In this document: one piece after another, positions 6,317 to 16,008 of the stretch
Layout of the letters: every line of letters begins with the position of its first letter
Numbering within the stretch: position 1 is the stretch's first letter
NCBI GenBank assembly: GCA_023228885.1
Contig: JALOAJ010000039.1
Coordinates: 1-23,240 of the forward strand
Direction: 5' to 3'
Length of the DNA: 23,240 nucleotides
Source of the DNA: Bacillota bacterium
GTDB lineage: Bacteria > Bacillota > Clostridia > Monoglobales > Firm-18
Program-made: the position numbers and the translations under genes
Notes under the pieces: model-generated
Databases searched by the model: none
Told to the model about the DNA's origin: nothing
What the model saw: only the letters and a program-made list of their open reading frames with translations

Positions 6317-7417
6317 ATGCAAAAGCTTATTGAATTGCTAAACTACATTGAAAGCATCATTGATTTGGAACATATAGAAAAAACTAAGAAAATGCTGGAG
6401 CGTAATCTTAGTTACAAAGAAAATCACAGGCCAATATTTAAAGTAGGTTACCCGGTTAATGAGTTTTTGCCCTTTCCTTATGGCGAAGCGGTGAACGATA
6501 TGGAAAAAATGATGTATAACGAATTGAGAGGGTGCCTATGCCAAATAGAAAACAAGGATGACGGTGTTCCTTGCATAAGGGCAAATTATGGTGTTGGTAT
6601 TTTGCCATCCGTCTTTGGTTTAAATTGCAGGATAGTAAATAACAGTATGCCGTGGGTTGACCATATAGATAATTTAGATGATGTAAAAAAGGTTATATCC
6701 GGGGGTGTTCCCAATTTCAATAACGGGCTGGGAAAAAAGGTTATCGAAACATACGAGTTTTTTAACGAAATGCTTGATAAATACCCCAAATGCCGCGAGG
6801 GAATAACTATGACCCATCCTGACTTTAAAGGTCCTTTCGATGTTGCGCATTTGATTGTGGGTTCGGATTTGTACTATACCGTTTATGATGATCCGGATAT
6901 GGTTTTTGAATTATTGGATTTAATAGTTGAAACATATATTTTATTTATGAGAAAGGTAAAACACGGCATCAATGATGAATATAATGAGAATTGCTACCAT
7001 TGGGGAAATTTGTTCGGCGGCAAAGTTTTGCTCAGGGATGACACTCCGGTTAATCTTTCGGTTGATTTATATAAAGAGTTTGTACGCCCGTTTGATGCAA
7101 AAGTTTTAAAGGCTTTTGGCGGCGGTTCAATTCATTATTGCGGTAAAGCGGAGCATTGGGTTCTTGAAATGGCGAAAACCCCCAATTTGAAAGGGCTGAA
7201 TTTTGGAACTGTGCCCGGGCTTAAATATGGTCAGGGATTTTTAAAGCAAATTGTGCCGACGCTTTCGGAGCAAAAAGTGCCGATTGTGGCATATCGGATT
7301 GCGAAGGCGGAGCTTGATGAAATTGAATTTAACAGATTCAAAAACGGAATTACATATGCAATAAGCTTTGATACGCGTGAAATCGCATCAAATTTTGTTA
7401 AATCATTGCAGGTATGA
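6317..7417 (+). CDS. UroD-like superfamily protein, putative methyltransferase type
   Basis: This 366-residue protein is a second, distinct UroD-like TIM-barrel member. Markers are RDDTPVNLS (about 240-248), GGSIHYCGKAEHW (269-281) and LNFGTVPG. His273-Tyr-Cys275-Gly matches the His-x-Cys zinc-site region of MtaA/MtbA/CmuA-like methyltransferases, unlike the paralogue at 2012-3082, where the Cys is His. No corrinoid protein gene is seen, so corrinoid-linked demethylation would need a partner elsewhere. Start ATG 6317 follows GAGGG by 9 nt. It lies 67 bp after the dehydrogenase gene, and that gap holds a small AATGCC/GGCATT hairpin too weak to call a terminator. Its role is unknown; processing of a methylated or otherwise substituted sugar is one guess. 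Confidence 0.75.
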   Translation: MQKLIELLNYIESIIDLEHIEKTKKMLERNLSYKENHRPIFKVGYPVNEFLPFPYGEAVNDMEKMMYNELRGCLCQIENKDDGVPCIRANYGVGILPSVFGLNCRIVNNSMPWVDHIDNLDDVKKVISGGVPNFNNGLGKKVIETYEFFNEMLDKYPKCREGITMTHPDFKGPFDVAHLIVGSDLYYTVYDDPDMVFELLDLIVETYILFMRKVKHGINDEYNENCYHWGNLFGGKVLLRDDTPVNLSVDLYKEFVRPFDAKVLKAFGGGSIHYCGKAEHWVLEMAKTPNLKGLNFGTVPGLKYGQGFLKQIVPTLSEQKVPIVAYRIAKAELDEIEFNRFKNGITYAISFDTREIASNFVKSLQV

Positions 7418-7482
7418 AAGCATAGCGGTAGCCAACATTAATGCGCCAAGCACTTTTGGTTAAGATTAAGGGGGAACACGAT

Positions 7483-10482
7483 TTGGAAAATAATAATGGC
7501 AGACGGCGGTTTGAAAAAGCATTTTTAATAGCATGTTTATTCTATGTTGTTCTTAGTATCGGAGCAACAGCGGAAGCGGTAAATTACATTACAGTTGATG
7601 CAAATATAAATAGCGCCAACCGGCAAGTGCAAATTACGGGAGTTATTGAACCGAATGGGGGTAATATAGCTGTTACGCTGATTGTTACGAATCCGGGCAA
7701 GACTATTGACGATATTGATTTTACATTGCCGATTATTATTAGCGATGCTGTGAACCAAGTTGACCAGGTTGTTTGTGACAGCCGTGGAAATTACCGGTTT
7801 TTCTATACCTTGGATAAGACGGATGAAGAAGGTTTATACAAAGTATATGTTGGTGGAGCGAACCTTACGGCGCAAACGGGCTTTCATTACGCAAAGGGAT
7901 ATTCCTATGCGGATTATTCAAGTGTATTCTTTTCATCCAGATGGTGGCGAGGCACGGCATTTCCGCATGGCTCGACTTTGGATAACTTAAAAAGGTTTAT
8001 GGCAACGGATAATAAATGGGGGTATATTTATGATGACCATATCTCCTATATCAATAATATAGGGATTGGCTTTCAAGGCGCTTTCAGTTCCGCTGAAAAA
8101 GACCTTAATTCCGACACATACCTAACGGGCAGGGCAGAGCAGTTTGAGGGAAATTATTTTAATCCAAGAGTGGGGTTATCGGATATACCATGGGGTTGTG
8201 TCAACAATCCTGAGTATGTCAATATACTGATAACCCGGGCAAAGCAGGGGATTGACCTTGGGGTAAGGTCATTCCAGCGTGATGAATGGCTTGCCAACAA
8301 TAGGTTATATGAAGTTGAAGGGTGTTTCTGTCAGCATTGCATGGACGGATTCAGGAAATACCTAAAAGATACTTACTCAACTGCACAGTTAGCTTTATGG
8401 GGCATAACAGACATTAATTCATTTAACTATAAAACATATTTAACCGAAAACTATGGGATTTGGACGAACGAAGATTATGCAGACAAAAAAATGCAATCGC
8501 CGCTACATATACCGTTCGGAAACTTCCATCAACAGTCCACAAAAAATCACATTGTCAGTTTTAGAAATGAGCTAAATGCATATGCCCAGGAACCTATAGA
8601 ACTTTCGTACAACAATGGCGGTTTTTTTGAGAACCTAAAGGATGTAAGCAATCATCCTTATAGCAGCATTTTTGATTACGGCATTGGCGAAACGAATCCG
8701 GACATCTATCAGTTGAACAGAATTGTGGCGGGAGCGTCATTTGCAACCGGATTGCGCAAGCCTCAGATTATATCGCCCAGAATGGAGCAGGAAGCGGATG
8801 TTGATCAAATATGCATGGGAATTGCATCTGCTTATGCAATGGGTCAGTACTTTCTGGTGCCATGGGATATTTATGTTCAGAATTCGGATCGATACTATGG
8901 TACTGTGGAGGAATACGGTGCATATTATCATTTCATTCGCACCTATCCGTTTCTTTTCGACAGGTATGAAATTCCGGCAAAAGTGGGTGTTCTTGTAAAG
9001 TGGAGTGATATAAATATTACGAACTTAAGAGCTCTGTGTATGAATTTATTTGATGCCGGCGTGCCTTTCAGAATATTGGTTGCCAATTATATGGATGGTT
9101 CCGCTTATCATTTGAATGAGGACGATTTTAATGGTTTATCCCATTTGATTGCTCACAATCCTGCAAATAGTTTTGACTCTGAAGATTTGAACAAAATCAA
9201 CAATAGCGGATTGGGTGTGGTTTCCCCCTCGGGTGTAACATCAAGCTGGCTTTCGCCCAAAAGCTCCGTAACAACGGATAACACAAATATTAAAACAGTA
9301 TTCAGAGCGCAGTCTTCTCAGTATTCCCCAAAAGTAATACATTTGCTAAACAATGGCTCTGTTACTCAAGGCAGCTTTAAAGTTACCATTACTAACGCTG
9401 ATTTCTTTGGAACAAATTCTATTACCGCCGTGCTTTATCGACCAAATGAAAATCCTGTATATGTGCCCATTACTGATATAGGTGGAGGTAAAACACAAAT
9501 TAGCATTCCATCACTTGATAAGTGGGGGATTATCAGAATTATTCGGAATGTAACTACCAATCAGGATGAGTTTAAGGTAAATCCGCCATGGTCGGGGCTA
9601 AACATTGGCAATCCGGTAAAGGAAGGAACTGCTGAGCAAATCGATGAAAAATTTACTTTGAAATCACATGGAAACGGGTTGGAAGTAACTCAGCCGGGAG
9701 ACCCTTTTGGCAGCGATCAGATATCCTTTGTTTATCAAACTGTAGCAACACCGGAAAATTTTTGTGAAATTGTGAAAATTCAATCGGTAGAAGGCGTGAA
9801 TGGAGCTAATGCAGGGTTGATGGTCAGGGAAACGCCGGCTTCAAATGCCAAGTTTATATCTGTGTATTATGAACAGGGATATGGACTAAAAATGGCGTGG
9901 CGGGATATGGATAACGCAAATATTTCTATCACAAACCTTGGAGAGGTTCAACTGCCGCTCTATGTAAAATTAGAAAATATAAGCGGAGACTGTTATCTCT
10001 ATAAATCAGCAGATGGGCGCATATGGGGAGAACAGCTCGGTTTTCGTAACTTGCAATTTTCAAAAGCCCTGGCAGGCATTTATACGGCAACAGGCAATTA
10101 TGATGAAAGTGTTGGCGTGTTCGCACAGTTGCAAATTCAAAATAATTTTTCAACTTGGAGGCTGGAAAAACAAAAACTTACGGATGAGCATGGTGTTGAT
10201 ATTGTTGCATTGAATCCTTTACAGGATATATATGTGTATCGCACAATAGAAAATCTCACACCACAGCCGCAGAAGGCAATATTATTGGTAGCTTTGTATA
10301 ACGAAACGGATATATTGGTGGATATTCATCTTGATGAAAAAGAGATTGATGCCTTAAAAACAGACACGCTGACAGGCTTGCTTAAATTGCCTGATGTTAC
10401 AGCAGGGCACTATATTAAAACTTTTTTATGGAATAGCCTTTCCGATGTCAAACCCATTACCAATGAAATATTGTTTCCGTAG
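7483..10482 (+). CDS. Secreted glycosidase-like multidomain protein (paralogue 1)
   Basis: An approximately 999-residue exported protein. The start is TTG 7483, with AAGGGGGA 7 nt upstream; an ATG at 7441 lacks a site and would delay the signal peptide. Order of parts: signal peptide 1-32 (RRRFEKAFLI... to TAEA); Ig-like domain 33-135; TIM-barrel glycosidase-like core 142-490 with FQRDEW (Asp267, Glu268), the Cys trio CFCQHC (281, 283, 286), Glu403 in IGET, and YAMGQYFLVPWDIY; a GATase-like segment 498-586; a beta region; then a concanavalin-like/DUF1349-like sandwich 699-886 with GLMVRETPASNAKF. The Cys motif and layout recall GH42-like and hypothetical glycosyl hydrolase families, but I cannot assign a family. 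No cell-anchor motif is present. It shares its core with the protein at 18582. Confidence 0.75.
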   Translation: MENNNGRRRFEKAFLIACLFYVVLSIGATAEAVNYITVDANINSANRQVQITGVIEPNGGNIAVTLIVTNPGKTIDDIDFTLPIIISDAVNQVDQVVCDSRGNYRFFYTLDKTDEEGLYKVYVGGANLTAQTGFHYAKGYSYADYSSVFFSSRWWRGTAFPHGSTLDNLKRFMATDNKWGYIYDDHISYINNIGIGFQGAFSSAEKDLNSDTYLTGRAEQFEGNYFNPRVGLSDIPWGCVNNPEYVNILITRAKQGIDLGVRSFQRDEWLANNRLYEVEGCFCQHCMDGFRKYLKDTYSTAQLALWGITDINSFNYKTYLTENYGIWTNEDYADKKMQSPLHIPFGNFHQQSTKNHIVSFRNELNAYAQEPIELSYNNGGFFENLKDVSNHPYSSIFDYGIGETNPDIYQLNRIVAGASFATGLRKPQIISPRMEQEADVDQICMGIASAYAMGQYFLVPWDIYVQNSDRYYGTVEEYGAYYHFIRTYPFLFDRYEIPAKVGVLVKWSDINITNLRALCMNLFDAGVPFRILVANYMDGSAYHLNEDDFNGLSHLIAHNPANSFDSEDLNKINNSGLGVVSPSGVTSSWLSPKSSVTTDNTNIKTVFRAQSSQYSPKVIHLLNNGSVTQGSFKVTITNADFFGTNSITAVLYRPNENPVYVPITDIGGGKTQISIPSLDKWGIIRIIRNVTTNQDEFKVNPPWSGLNIGNPVKEGTAEQIDEKFTLKSHGNGLEVTQPGDPFGSDQISFVYQTVATPENFCEIVKIQSVEGVNGANAGLMVRETPASNAKFISVYYEQGYGLKMAWRDMDNANISITNLGEVQLPLYVKLENISGDCYLYKSADGRIWGEQLGFRNLQFSKALAGIYTATGNYDESVGVFAQLQIQNNFSTWRLEKQKLTDEHGVDIVALNPLQDIYVYRTIENLTPQPQKAILLVALYNETDILVDIHLDEKEIDALKTDTLTGLLKLPDVTAGHYIKTFLWNSLSDVKPITNEILFP

Positions 10483-10564
10483 CGATGCTTGTCGATAGGT
10501 GAAAATAAATAAATGGCAAGTTAAAGTGTTTATAGTTTTATATGATGCAAGGGAGGAAGGGAAT

Positions 10565-12304
10565 TTGAAAAGAGGCAACAAACTGAGGATTATACAAATA
10601 AAGAGAAAAAGAAGCCTGTTTTGCACACTGTGCATTATATGTATATTGTTTTCGAATATACCTTTGGTGGCAGCTGCAAAAAATAATGCGGTTAATGCAG
10701 AAATAGATAGTATAAATAAGGTTGTTGTAATTACAGGTACAGTCCAACCGGTTGTTCAAGGTGCATATGTTACCATTGTTATTACAAACCCGGGAAAATC
10801 TATAAATGGTATTGATTTTTCCGAACCCGTTTTTGTAAGCGAGGAAATAAATCAAGTCGACCAAATAGCTTATGATGGCACCGGATACTATCAATACACT
10901 TACACCTTAGGCGAAACGGATGCAGGTGGTATTTACACAGTGTATGCCGGAGGCAAAAAAGGCGCCGGCTTGGCACAAACCAGTTTTTATTATATTGATG
11001 TTTCTGAACAACAAAATATTGTTGCTGCGTTAAAGCTTTGTGCAGGTGAAAGTGATATTATAAATTTTTTGCAAGATTTCGGTTTGATTTTGCATATAAA
11101 TATGGATGTATACCAAAGGTTGGAAGACAAGACATTTGTTCATGATGCTTTGCTGCAAAACAAGCTTAATTACATAAATGTTTATGATATAGAAAGGGTG
11201 TTCAATGAAGCGACAGCGGTTCAAGATATAAATGAATCAAAAAGCCAAGGGGATATTGAGGGAATGATAATAACCCATAGTAGTGTATTGCTACCCAATG
11301 TAAAAGAAGCAACCGCTTATAACGACCTATCACATAAAGGGCTTATTGATGAACATATTTTTAGTGGAAAAGATTATCATAATGTTCAACAGGTTAGAAC
11401 AGTACTTAGAACGGCATTGGCCATTTCATTGATAAATGAGGCTGCTCGCACAGCCGTAGGGCAAATATTGGTAGATTATGACGATGTCTTGCAGCTTAGT
11501 GCGGCTTCCTATAGTAAATACACAGCCCTAAAAGATAAAATACCGGTTTATAAAGCAATGACCGACCAGGATTTTACCAGCTTGAGGGGTGTGAAAGAAG
11601 CTTTTGATACAGCCGTTGATGCACAGCATTTGAAAGAAAACCAACCGGCAAAAGGCAGCGCATCTAAAACGGGCTCGCAAGCGGCATACCCGACAATCTC
11701 AGCACAAACGGAAAACCCCCCAACTGAAATCCCCTCTCACCCGCCTTATGAGCAACCGGAATTTGCGGATATTGCCGGAGTGCCATGGGCGATAGAAGGC
11801 ATAGAATATTTAGCGTCCAAGGGCGTTATTAACGGGGTTGAAGAAAACCTGTTCAAGCCTGATGATAATATTACACGGGAACAGTTTATAAAGATGCTAA
11901 TTTTAGGGTTGAATCTAAGCGTTTCGGCTCCGGATGTAACATTTCAAGATGTGGAAAAAGATGCATGGTATTACCCGTATATCGCAGCGGCCTACAATCT
12001 TGGGATTACAAAGGGTATAAGCGATGATGATTTTGGGGTAGGAATGAATATGTCCAGACAGGAAATGGCTGTCTTTATCTATCGTGCAGCACAAATAGCT
12101 CAAATACAGTTATCGCAAAGTTACGAGCAAGCGCCGTTTTATGATAGCGAACATATTGAACCCTATGCCTTTGAAGCGGTGGATAAGATGCGTCAAGCCG
12201 GAATTGTTAACGGTGTAGGCGATAATAGATTTGCACCCAAAGATTATTGTTCAAGAGCACAAGTTGCGAAAGTGATTTACGAATTCGTAAAGCTTGGTAT
12301 GTAA
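10565..12304 (+). CDS. SLH-domain cell-surface protein with Ig-like domain and helical repeats
   Basis: A 579-residue exported protein starting at TTG 10565, which GGGAGGAAGGG precedes; a GTG at 10499 lacks a site. The strongly basic N-terminus (KRGNKLRIIQIKRKR) and a hydrophobic stretch ending VAAA form the signal peptide. Residues 36-130 are an Ig-like domain closely resembling that of the preceding gene (TNPGK, VNQVDQ and YTL are shared). Residues about 135-350 contain three related helical units of about 65 residues. A Pro/Ser/Thr-rich linker follows, then three SLH domains (about 399-447, 460-512 and 523-579) that hold the protein on secondary wall polymer. It may tether or present the secreted glycosidase-like proteins. 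No catalytic motif is visible. Confidence 0.85.
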   Translation: MKRGNKLRIIQIKRKRSLFCTLCIICILFSNIPLVAAAKNNAVNAEIDSINKVVVITGTVQPVVQGAYVTIVITNPGKSINGIDFSEPVFVSEEINQVDQIAYDGTGYYQYTYTLGETDAGGIYTVYAGGKKGAGLAQTSFYYIDVSEQQNIVAALKLCAGESDIINFLQDFGLILHINMDVYQRLEDKTFVHDALLQNKLNYINVYDIERVFNEATAVQDINESKSQGDIEGMIITHSSVLLPNVKEATAYNDLSHKGLIDEHIFSGKDYHNVQQVRTVLRTALAISLINEAARTAVGQILVDYDDVLQLSAASYSKYTALKDKIPVYKAMTDQDFTSLRGVKEAFDTAVDAQHLKENQPAKGSASKTGSQAAYPTISAQTENPPTEIPSHPPYEQPEFADIAGVPWAIEGIEYLASKGVINGVEENLFKPDDNITREQFIKMLILGLNLSVSAPDVTFQDVEKDAWYYPYIAAAYNLGITKGISDDDFGVGMNMSRQEMAVFIYRAAQIAQIQLSQSYEQAPFYDSEHIEPYAFEAVDKMRQAGIVNGVGDNRFAPKDYCSRAQVAKVIYEFVKLGM

Positions 12305-12343
12305 ATAATTTAACATAAACAATAGGAACAAGGGGGATTATCT

Positions 12344-15013
12344 GTGACTTCATATAAAAAGCAATCGATCATATATGCAATTGTACTGGTTATAATACTT
12401 AATGCGGCTACCTTTGCGGTTTCGTCCAACATTGAGACAACGGAATACGAGGAGGCAGCAAGGGTATTGTCGGCATTGGAAATAATAGATGGTTACGAAG
12501 ACGGTGTTTTCGACCCGGAAGAAACCATTAATAGGGCAGAGTTTGCAATAATGACTGCTAGAATGCTTGGCTTGAAGGATATGCCGGCTGCCCTTACAAC
12601 AGAAAAAATATTTACCGATGTTGAATCGAGCAGTAGGGCTGCCGGATATATTAAAGCGATAGCCGATTTGAATATCATTAGTGGATATGGGGACAACAGG
12701 TTCGGGCCTGAGGAGCCGATTATTTATGAGCAGGCAATCAAGGTAATTGTATCTATATTGGGCTATGATATGTATGCCGTGCAAAGGGGTGGTTATCCGG
12801 CGGGGTATATGGCAATTGCAGCAGAAAAAGGGATTACCAAGAGAGCGAATGGTATTGTTGGTCAACCGGCAAAAAGAGGGTTGATTGTGCAACTGCTTTA
12901 TAATGCTTTAGAGGTGGACTTGTTGCAGCAAACCGGATATGGGGCAGGTGTTACCTATACGGTTGTTTCCAACCAAAGCTTGCTATCGGAAAGGCTTAAA
13001 ATTCAAAAGGAAAACGGACAAATTACTGCAGTGGAGGGCACTACCCTAACCGGGGCAAGTAATTTAAGGGCAGATGAAGTTATGCTTGGCGATACTATTT
13101 ATAAGACGGGAAAGATTAATGCAAAAGATTATTTGGGTTATCGGGTTACTGCTTATTTAACAGAAGATACCTCCGATGATTATAAAACAATAGTTTTAAT
13201 TATGCCTCAAAAAAATAAAAATAATTTAGTGCAGGTAAAGGCGGACCAAATCCATAGCGATACAAATAAGAAAAATTTTGTTTACTGGATTGGTGATGAT
13301 GTGAATGGCAAAAAAGAGGAACTGACCATCTCGGCTACTGCGGATATCATCTACAATGGAAAAGCATGGATTGACTTTTCAGCCGCGGATTTAAAGCCTG
13401 TTTCGGGTGAGGTTGCGTTGTTGGATAGTGATGATGATGGCGATATTGACATAATTTTCGTAACGGAATACGAAAATTACATAGTGGATAGGGTGCATAG
13501 CAACTCATATCAAATAACCCCAAAATACAATAAACCGATTTTGGAGCTCCCGCTCGACCGTAATGATTATAAAATAAGCATTGTTAAAGATGGGCAGGCT
13601 ATCTCGTTAGAGGAAATTCAAGAATGGGATGTGCTGTCAATAGCAAGTAGTAAGGACAAAAAGACAATTAAGGTTGTGGTTGTGCAAAATAAAATTAAGG
13701 GAAAAATCGACGAGCAATCGGATGACAGAGTTATGATTAATAATGTGCTGTATGAAATTGCGCCCGATTATCAGGGTATAACACATGGTATTCAAGTTGG
13801 TGACGAAGGGATTTTCTATTTGGATATAGAAGGTAAAATTGTCTCCGCCGATTCCACCGTTAGGGCAAGGGAAAAGTATGCATATCTTATTAAAGCCACC
13901 CCGATACTTGAGGGTGTTAGCAAAGACCGCGCGAAATTTAAAATTGTGGATGAAAATGGGGATATTTCTATTTTAGATAGCGCTGAAAAGATGATGTTGA
14001 ACGGCCAGACAAGAGATAACAAAAATCGGGTATATACAGGGAATTTGGTTGCGAATGACGATATAATAAAAGACAATCCGCAGCTTATTACATATGTATT
14101 AAACGGTGAAGGAAAGTTGCGGGAAATAAATACTGCAACCGATAAGACAAAAGAAGAAAATTATATTGGTTATTTTGAAAATATATTTACAAGGGATTAT
14201 ATAAATGCGGATATCCGTTGTTTATATAATATGTTGGGGGCTAAATATGCTTTTGACGATACAACTTCCGTCTTTTTTGTACCGGATGATAAAGATGACG
14301 ATACGCAATTTAGCAAAGGAAATATTGTTCATACACAATACTACAATGTTGAAATATACGATGCCACAGAAGAAAAAATGGCAGGCGCTATTATTATCAA
14401 TGGAAAAGCGGGTGCGGACATAGACGATAAATCTGCCATTGTGTTGATTGACCAAGTAACACAGACATTAAACGCAAATAAAGAGGAGACCTATGGAATA
14501 TTGGGCTTTGGCAGCGGAATGCAAATACGAATAGCGGCAAGGGATCAGGATGTGAAAAATGCCGACCAAAGTAATTGGGGATATACAAACAAGAAATTGC
14601 ATGAGCTGACAAGAGGTGATGTTGTTCAATTAGAGATAGATAATAATGGGGAAGTAAAAAGCTTTAGAACATTGCTTGCCTTAAACGAAGCCGACACATT
14701 CAAAGAAAATGGAAGCAGCGGGGATTCTGCAGGACCTGTGGAAAGCAGTAACAAATACAATTATGCATTATATACTGCTTATGGAAAAATTTTGGGCATC
14801 ACATCAAAATATTTGCAAATAAATGCGCATGGAGACGGAACAGACCATAAGTGGGATAAAATTCATCAATTGTCAACAAATATTAATGTTTATATTTGCG
14901 AAATTGAAAATAAAAAAATTATAAAAGGTTCATTAGCGGATGTGCGCAAGAATGATGTTGTGTTTGTTCGCACAACAAGCAGCAGTGTAAATGATATTAT
15001 CATATATCGATAA
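12344..15013 (+). CDS. Large SLH-domain surface protein with unknown C-terminal region
   Basis: An 889-residue exported protein starting at GTG 12344, with AAGGGGGA 7 nt upstream. A signal peptide (KKQSIIYAIVLVIILNAATFA) is followed by SLH domains at about 34-77 and 88-140 and a degenerate third at 151-192, so the wall anchor is N-terminal. Residues 200-889 are a long beta-rich region I cannot assign. It contains acidic turns such as LLDSDDDGDIDIIFV (about 357-371), which resemble Ca-binding DxDxDG loops but occur singly. No catalytic motif is seen. The gene lies between the first SLH protein and the importer, so a role in glycan binding or in organising the cell surface near the transporter is plausible but unproven. 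Confidence 0.85.
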   Translation: MTSYKKQSIIYAIVLVIILNAATFAVSSNIETTEYEEAARVLSALEIIDGYEDGVFDPEETINRAEFAIMTARMLGLKDMPAALTTEKIFTDVESSSRAAGYIKAIADLNIISGYGDNRFGPEEPIIYEQAIKVIVSILGYDMYAVQRGGYPAGYMAIAAEKGITKRANGIVGQPAKRGLIVQLLYNALEVDLLQQTGYGAGVTYTVVSNQSLLSERLKIQKENGQITAVEGTTLTGASNLRADEVMLGDTIYKTGKINAKDYLGYRVTAYLTEDTSDDYKTIVLIMPQKNKNNLVQVKADQIHSDTNKKNFVYWIGDDVNGKKEELTISATADIIYNGKAWIDFSAADLKPVSGEVALLDSDDDGDIDIIFVTEYENYIVDRVHSNSYQITPKYNKPILELPLDRNDYKISIVKDGQAISLEEIQEWDVLSIASSKDKKTIKVVVVQNKIKGKIDEQSDDRVMINNVLYEIAPDYQGITHGIQVGDEGIFYLDIEGKIVSADSTVRAREKYAYLIKATPILEGVSKDRAKFKIVDENGDISILDSAEKMMLNGQTRDNKNRVYTGNLVANDDIIKDNPQLITYVLNGEGKLREINTATDKTKEENYIGYFENIFTRDYINADIRCLYNMLGAKYAFDDTTSVFFVPDDKDDDTQFSKGNIVHTQYYNVEIYDATEEKMAGAIIINGKAGADIDDKSAIVLIDQVTQTLNANKEETYGILGFGSGMQIRIAARDQDVKNADQSNWGYTNKKLHELTRGDVVQLEIDNNGEVKSFRTLLALNEADTFKENGSSGDSAGPVESSNKYNYALYTAYGKILGITSKYLQINAHGDGTDHKWDKIHQLSTNINVYICEIENKKIIKGSLADVRKNDVVFVRTTSSSVNDIIIYR

Positions 15014-15038
15014 AATTGTGTGAAATTAAGGGGAAAAC

Positions 15039-15995
15039 ATGGAGAACATATTAAAAAAGAAGCAAATCAAAAGCAAAAGAAGGCACCTTAGCCGAACAGG
15101 TTATTTATATGACTTGAAGATGAACTATAACTTGTACTTGATGATTTTGCCGGTTGCGTTGGGGTTTATTATATTTCATTATTTGCCGATGTATGGCATT
15201 ATTATTGCGTTTAAGGATTACGACTTAATAAAAGGCTATATGTCAAGTCCATGGGTGGGACTGAAGCATTTTATTAGTTTTGCCAAAGACCCGTATTTCC
15301 CAAGGGTGGTTCGCAACACTTTTATATTGGGTTTTTATTCGTTGCTGTGGGGGTTTTGGCCACCGATTGTTTTAGCGCTGTTGCTCAATGAAGTGAAAGA
15401 CGGCTATTTCAAAAGAATTACCCAAACAATAAGCTATTTTCCGCACTTTATATCCGTGGTTGTAATAGTGGGCATGATGATGGAAATGCTTGGACCCAAA
15501 GGTTTTGTGAATAATCTGCTGAATGCTTGGGGCAAGGATTCCATTGCTTTTTTCAATGATGCTAAGTATTTTAGAATGCTGTATATATTAAGCGGTATAT
15601 GGCAAGGTATCGGTTGGTCATCAATCTTATATTTGGCGACATTATCAGGCGTTGACCAAGAACTGTACGAGGCAGCGTATATTGATGGGGCAAATAGGTT
15701 TCAGCGGGTATGGCATATCAGTTTGCCGTCCATCATGCCGACAATCACAATTCTTTTAATACTAAACACCGCCAACATTATTGATGTAGGCTTTGAAAAG
15801 GTATATCTCATGTCAAACCCTTCATTATATGAAACGGCGGATGTGATTCAAACCTATGTTTATCGGCGGGGTATTATCAATAAAAACTTCAGTTATGCAA
15901 CCGCTATTGGGTTAATGAACAGCATAATTGCATTTTTGTTGTTGTATGTTGCGAATTTTATTTCGCGCAAAAAGGGAGAAACATCGTTGTGGTAG
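15039..15995 (+). CDS. Sugar ABC transporter permease, LplB family
   Basis: This 318-residue integral membrane protein is one of two permeases of a carbohydrate-type (CUT1) importer. A basic N-terminus precedes about six hydrophobic segments, the first being LYLMILPVALGFIIFHYLPM. PMYGIIIAFKDY is typical of LplB-type permeases. The cytoplasmic EAA loop, YEAAYIDGANRFQRVWHISLP (approx. 210-230, first residue Tyr), contacts the ATPase. ATG 15039 follows GGGG by 5 nt. The second permease and the binding lipoprotein follow directly. No ATPase gene is present, and importers of this type commonly borrow a shared MsmX-like ATPase. Confidence 0.95.
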   Translation: MENILKKKQIKSKRRHLSRTGYLYDLKMNYNLYLMILPVALGFIIFHYLPMYGIIIAFKDYDLIKGYMSSPWVGLKHFISFAKDPYFPRVVRNTFILGFYSLLWGFWPPIVLALLLNEVKDGYFKRITQTISYFPHFISVVVIVGMMMEMLGPKGFVNNLLNAWGKDSIAFFNDAKYFRMLYILSGIWQGIGWSSILYLATLSGVDQELYEAAYIDGANRFQRVWHISLPSIMPTITILLILNTANIIDVGFEKVYLMSNPSLYETADVIQTYVYRRGIINKNFSYATAIGLMNSIIAFLLLYVANFISRKKGETSLW

Positions 15996-16008
15996 GGAAG
16001 GTGAAAAA

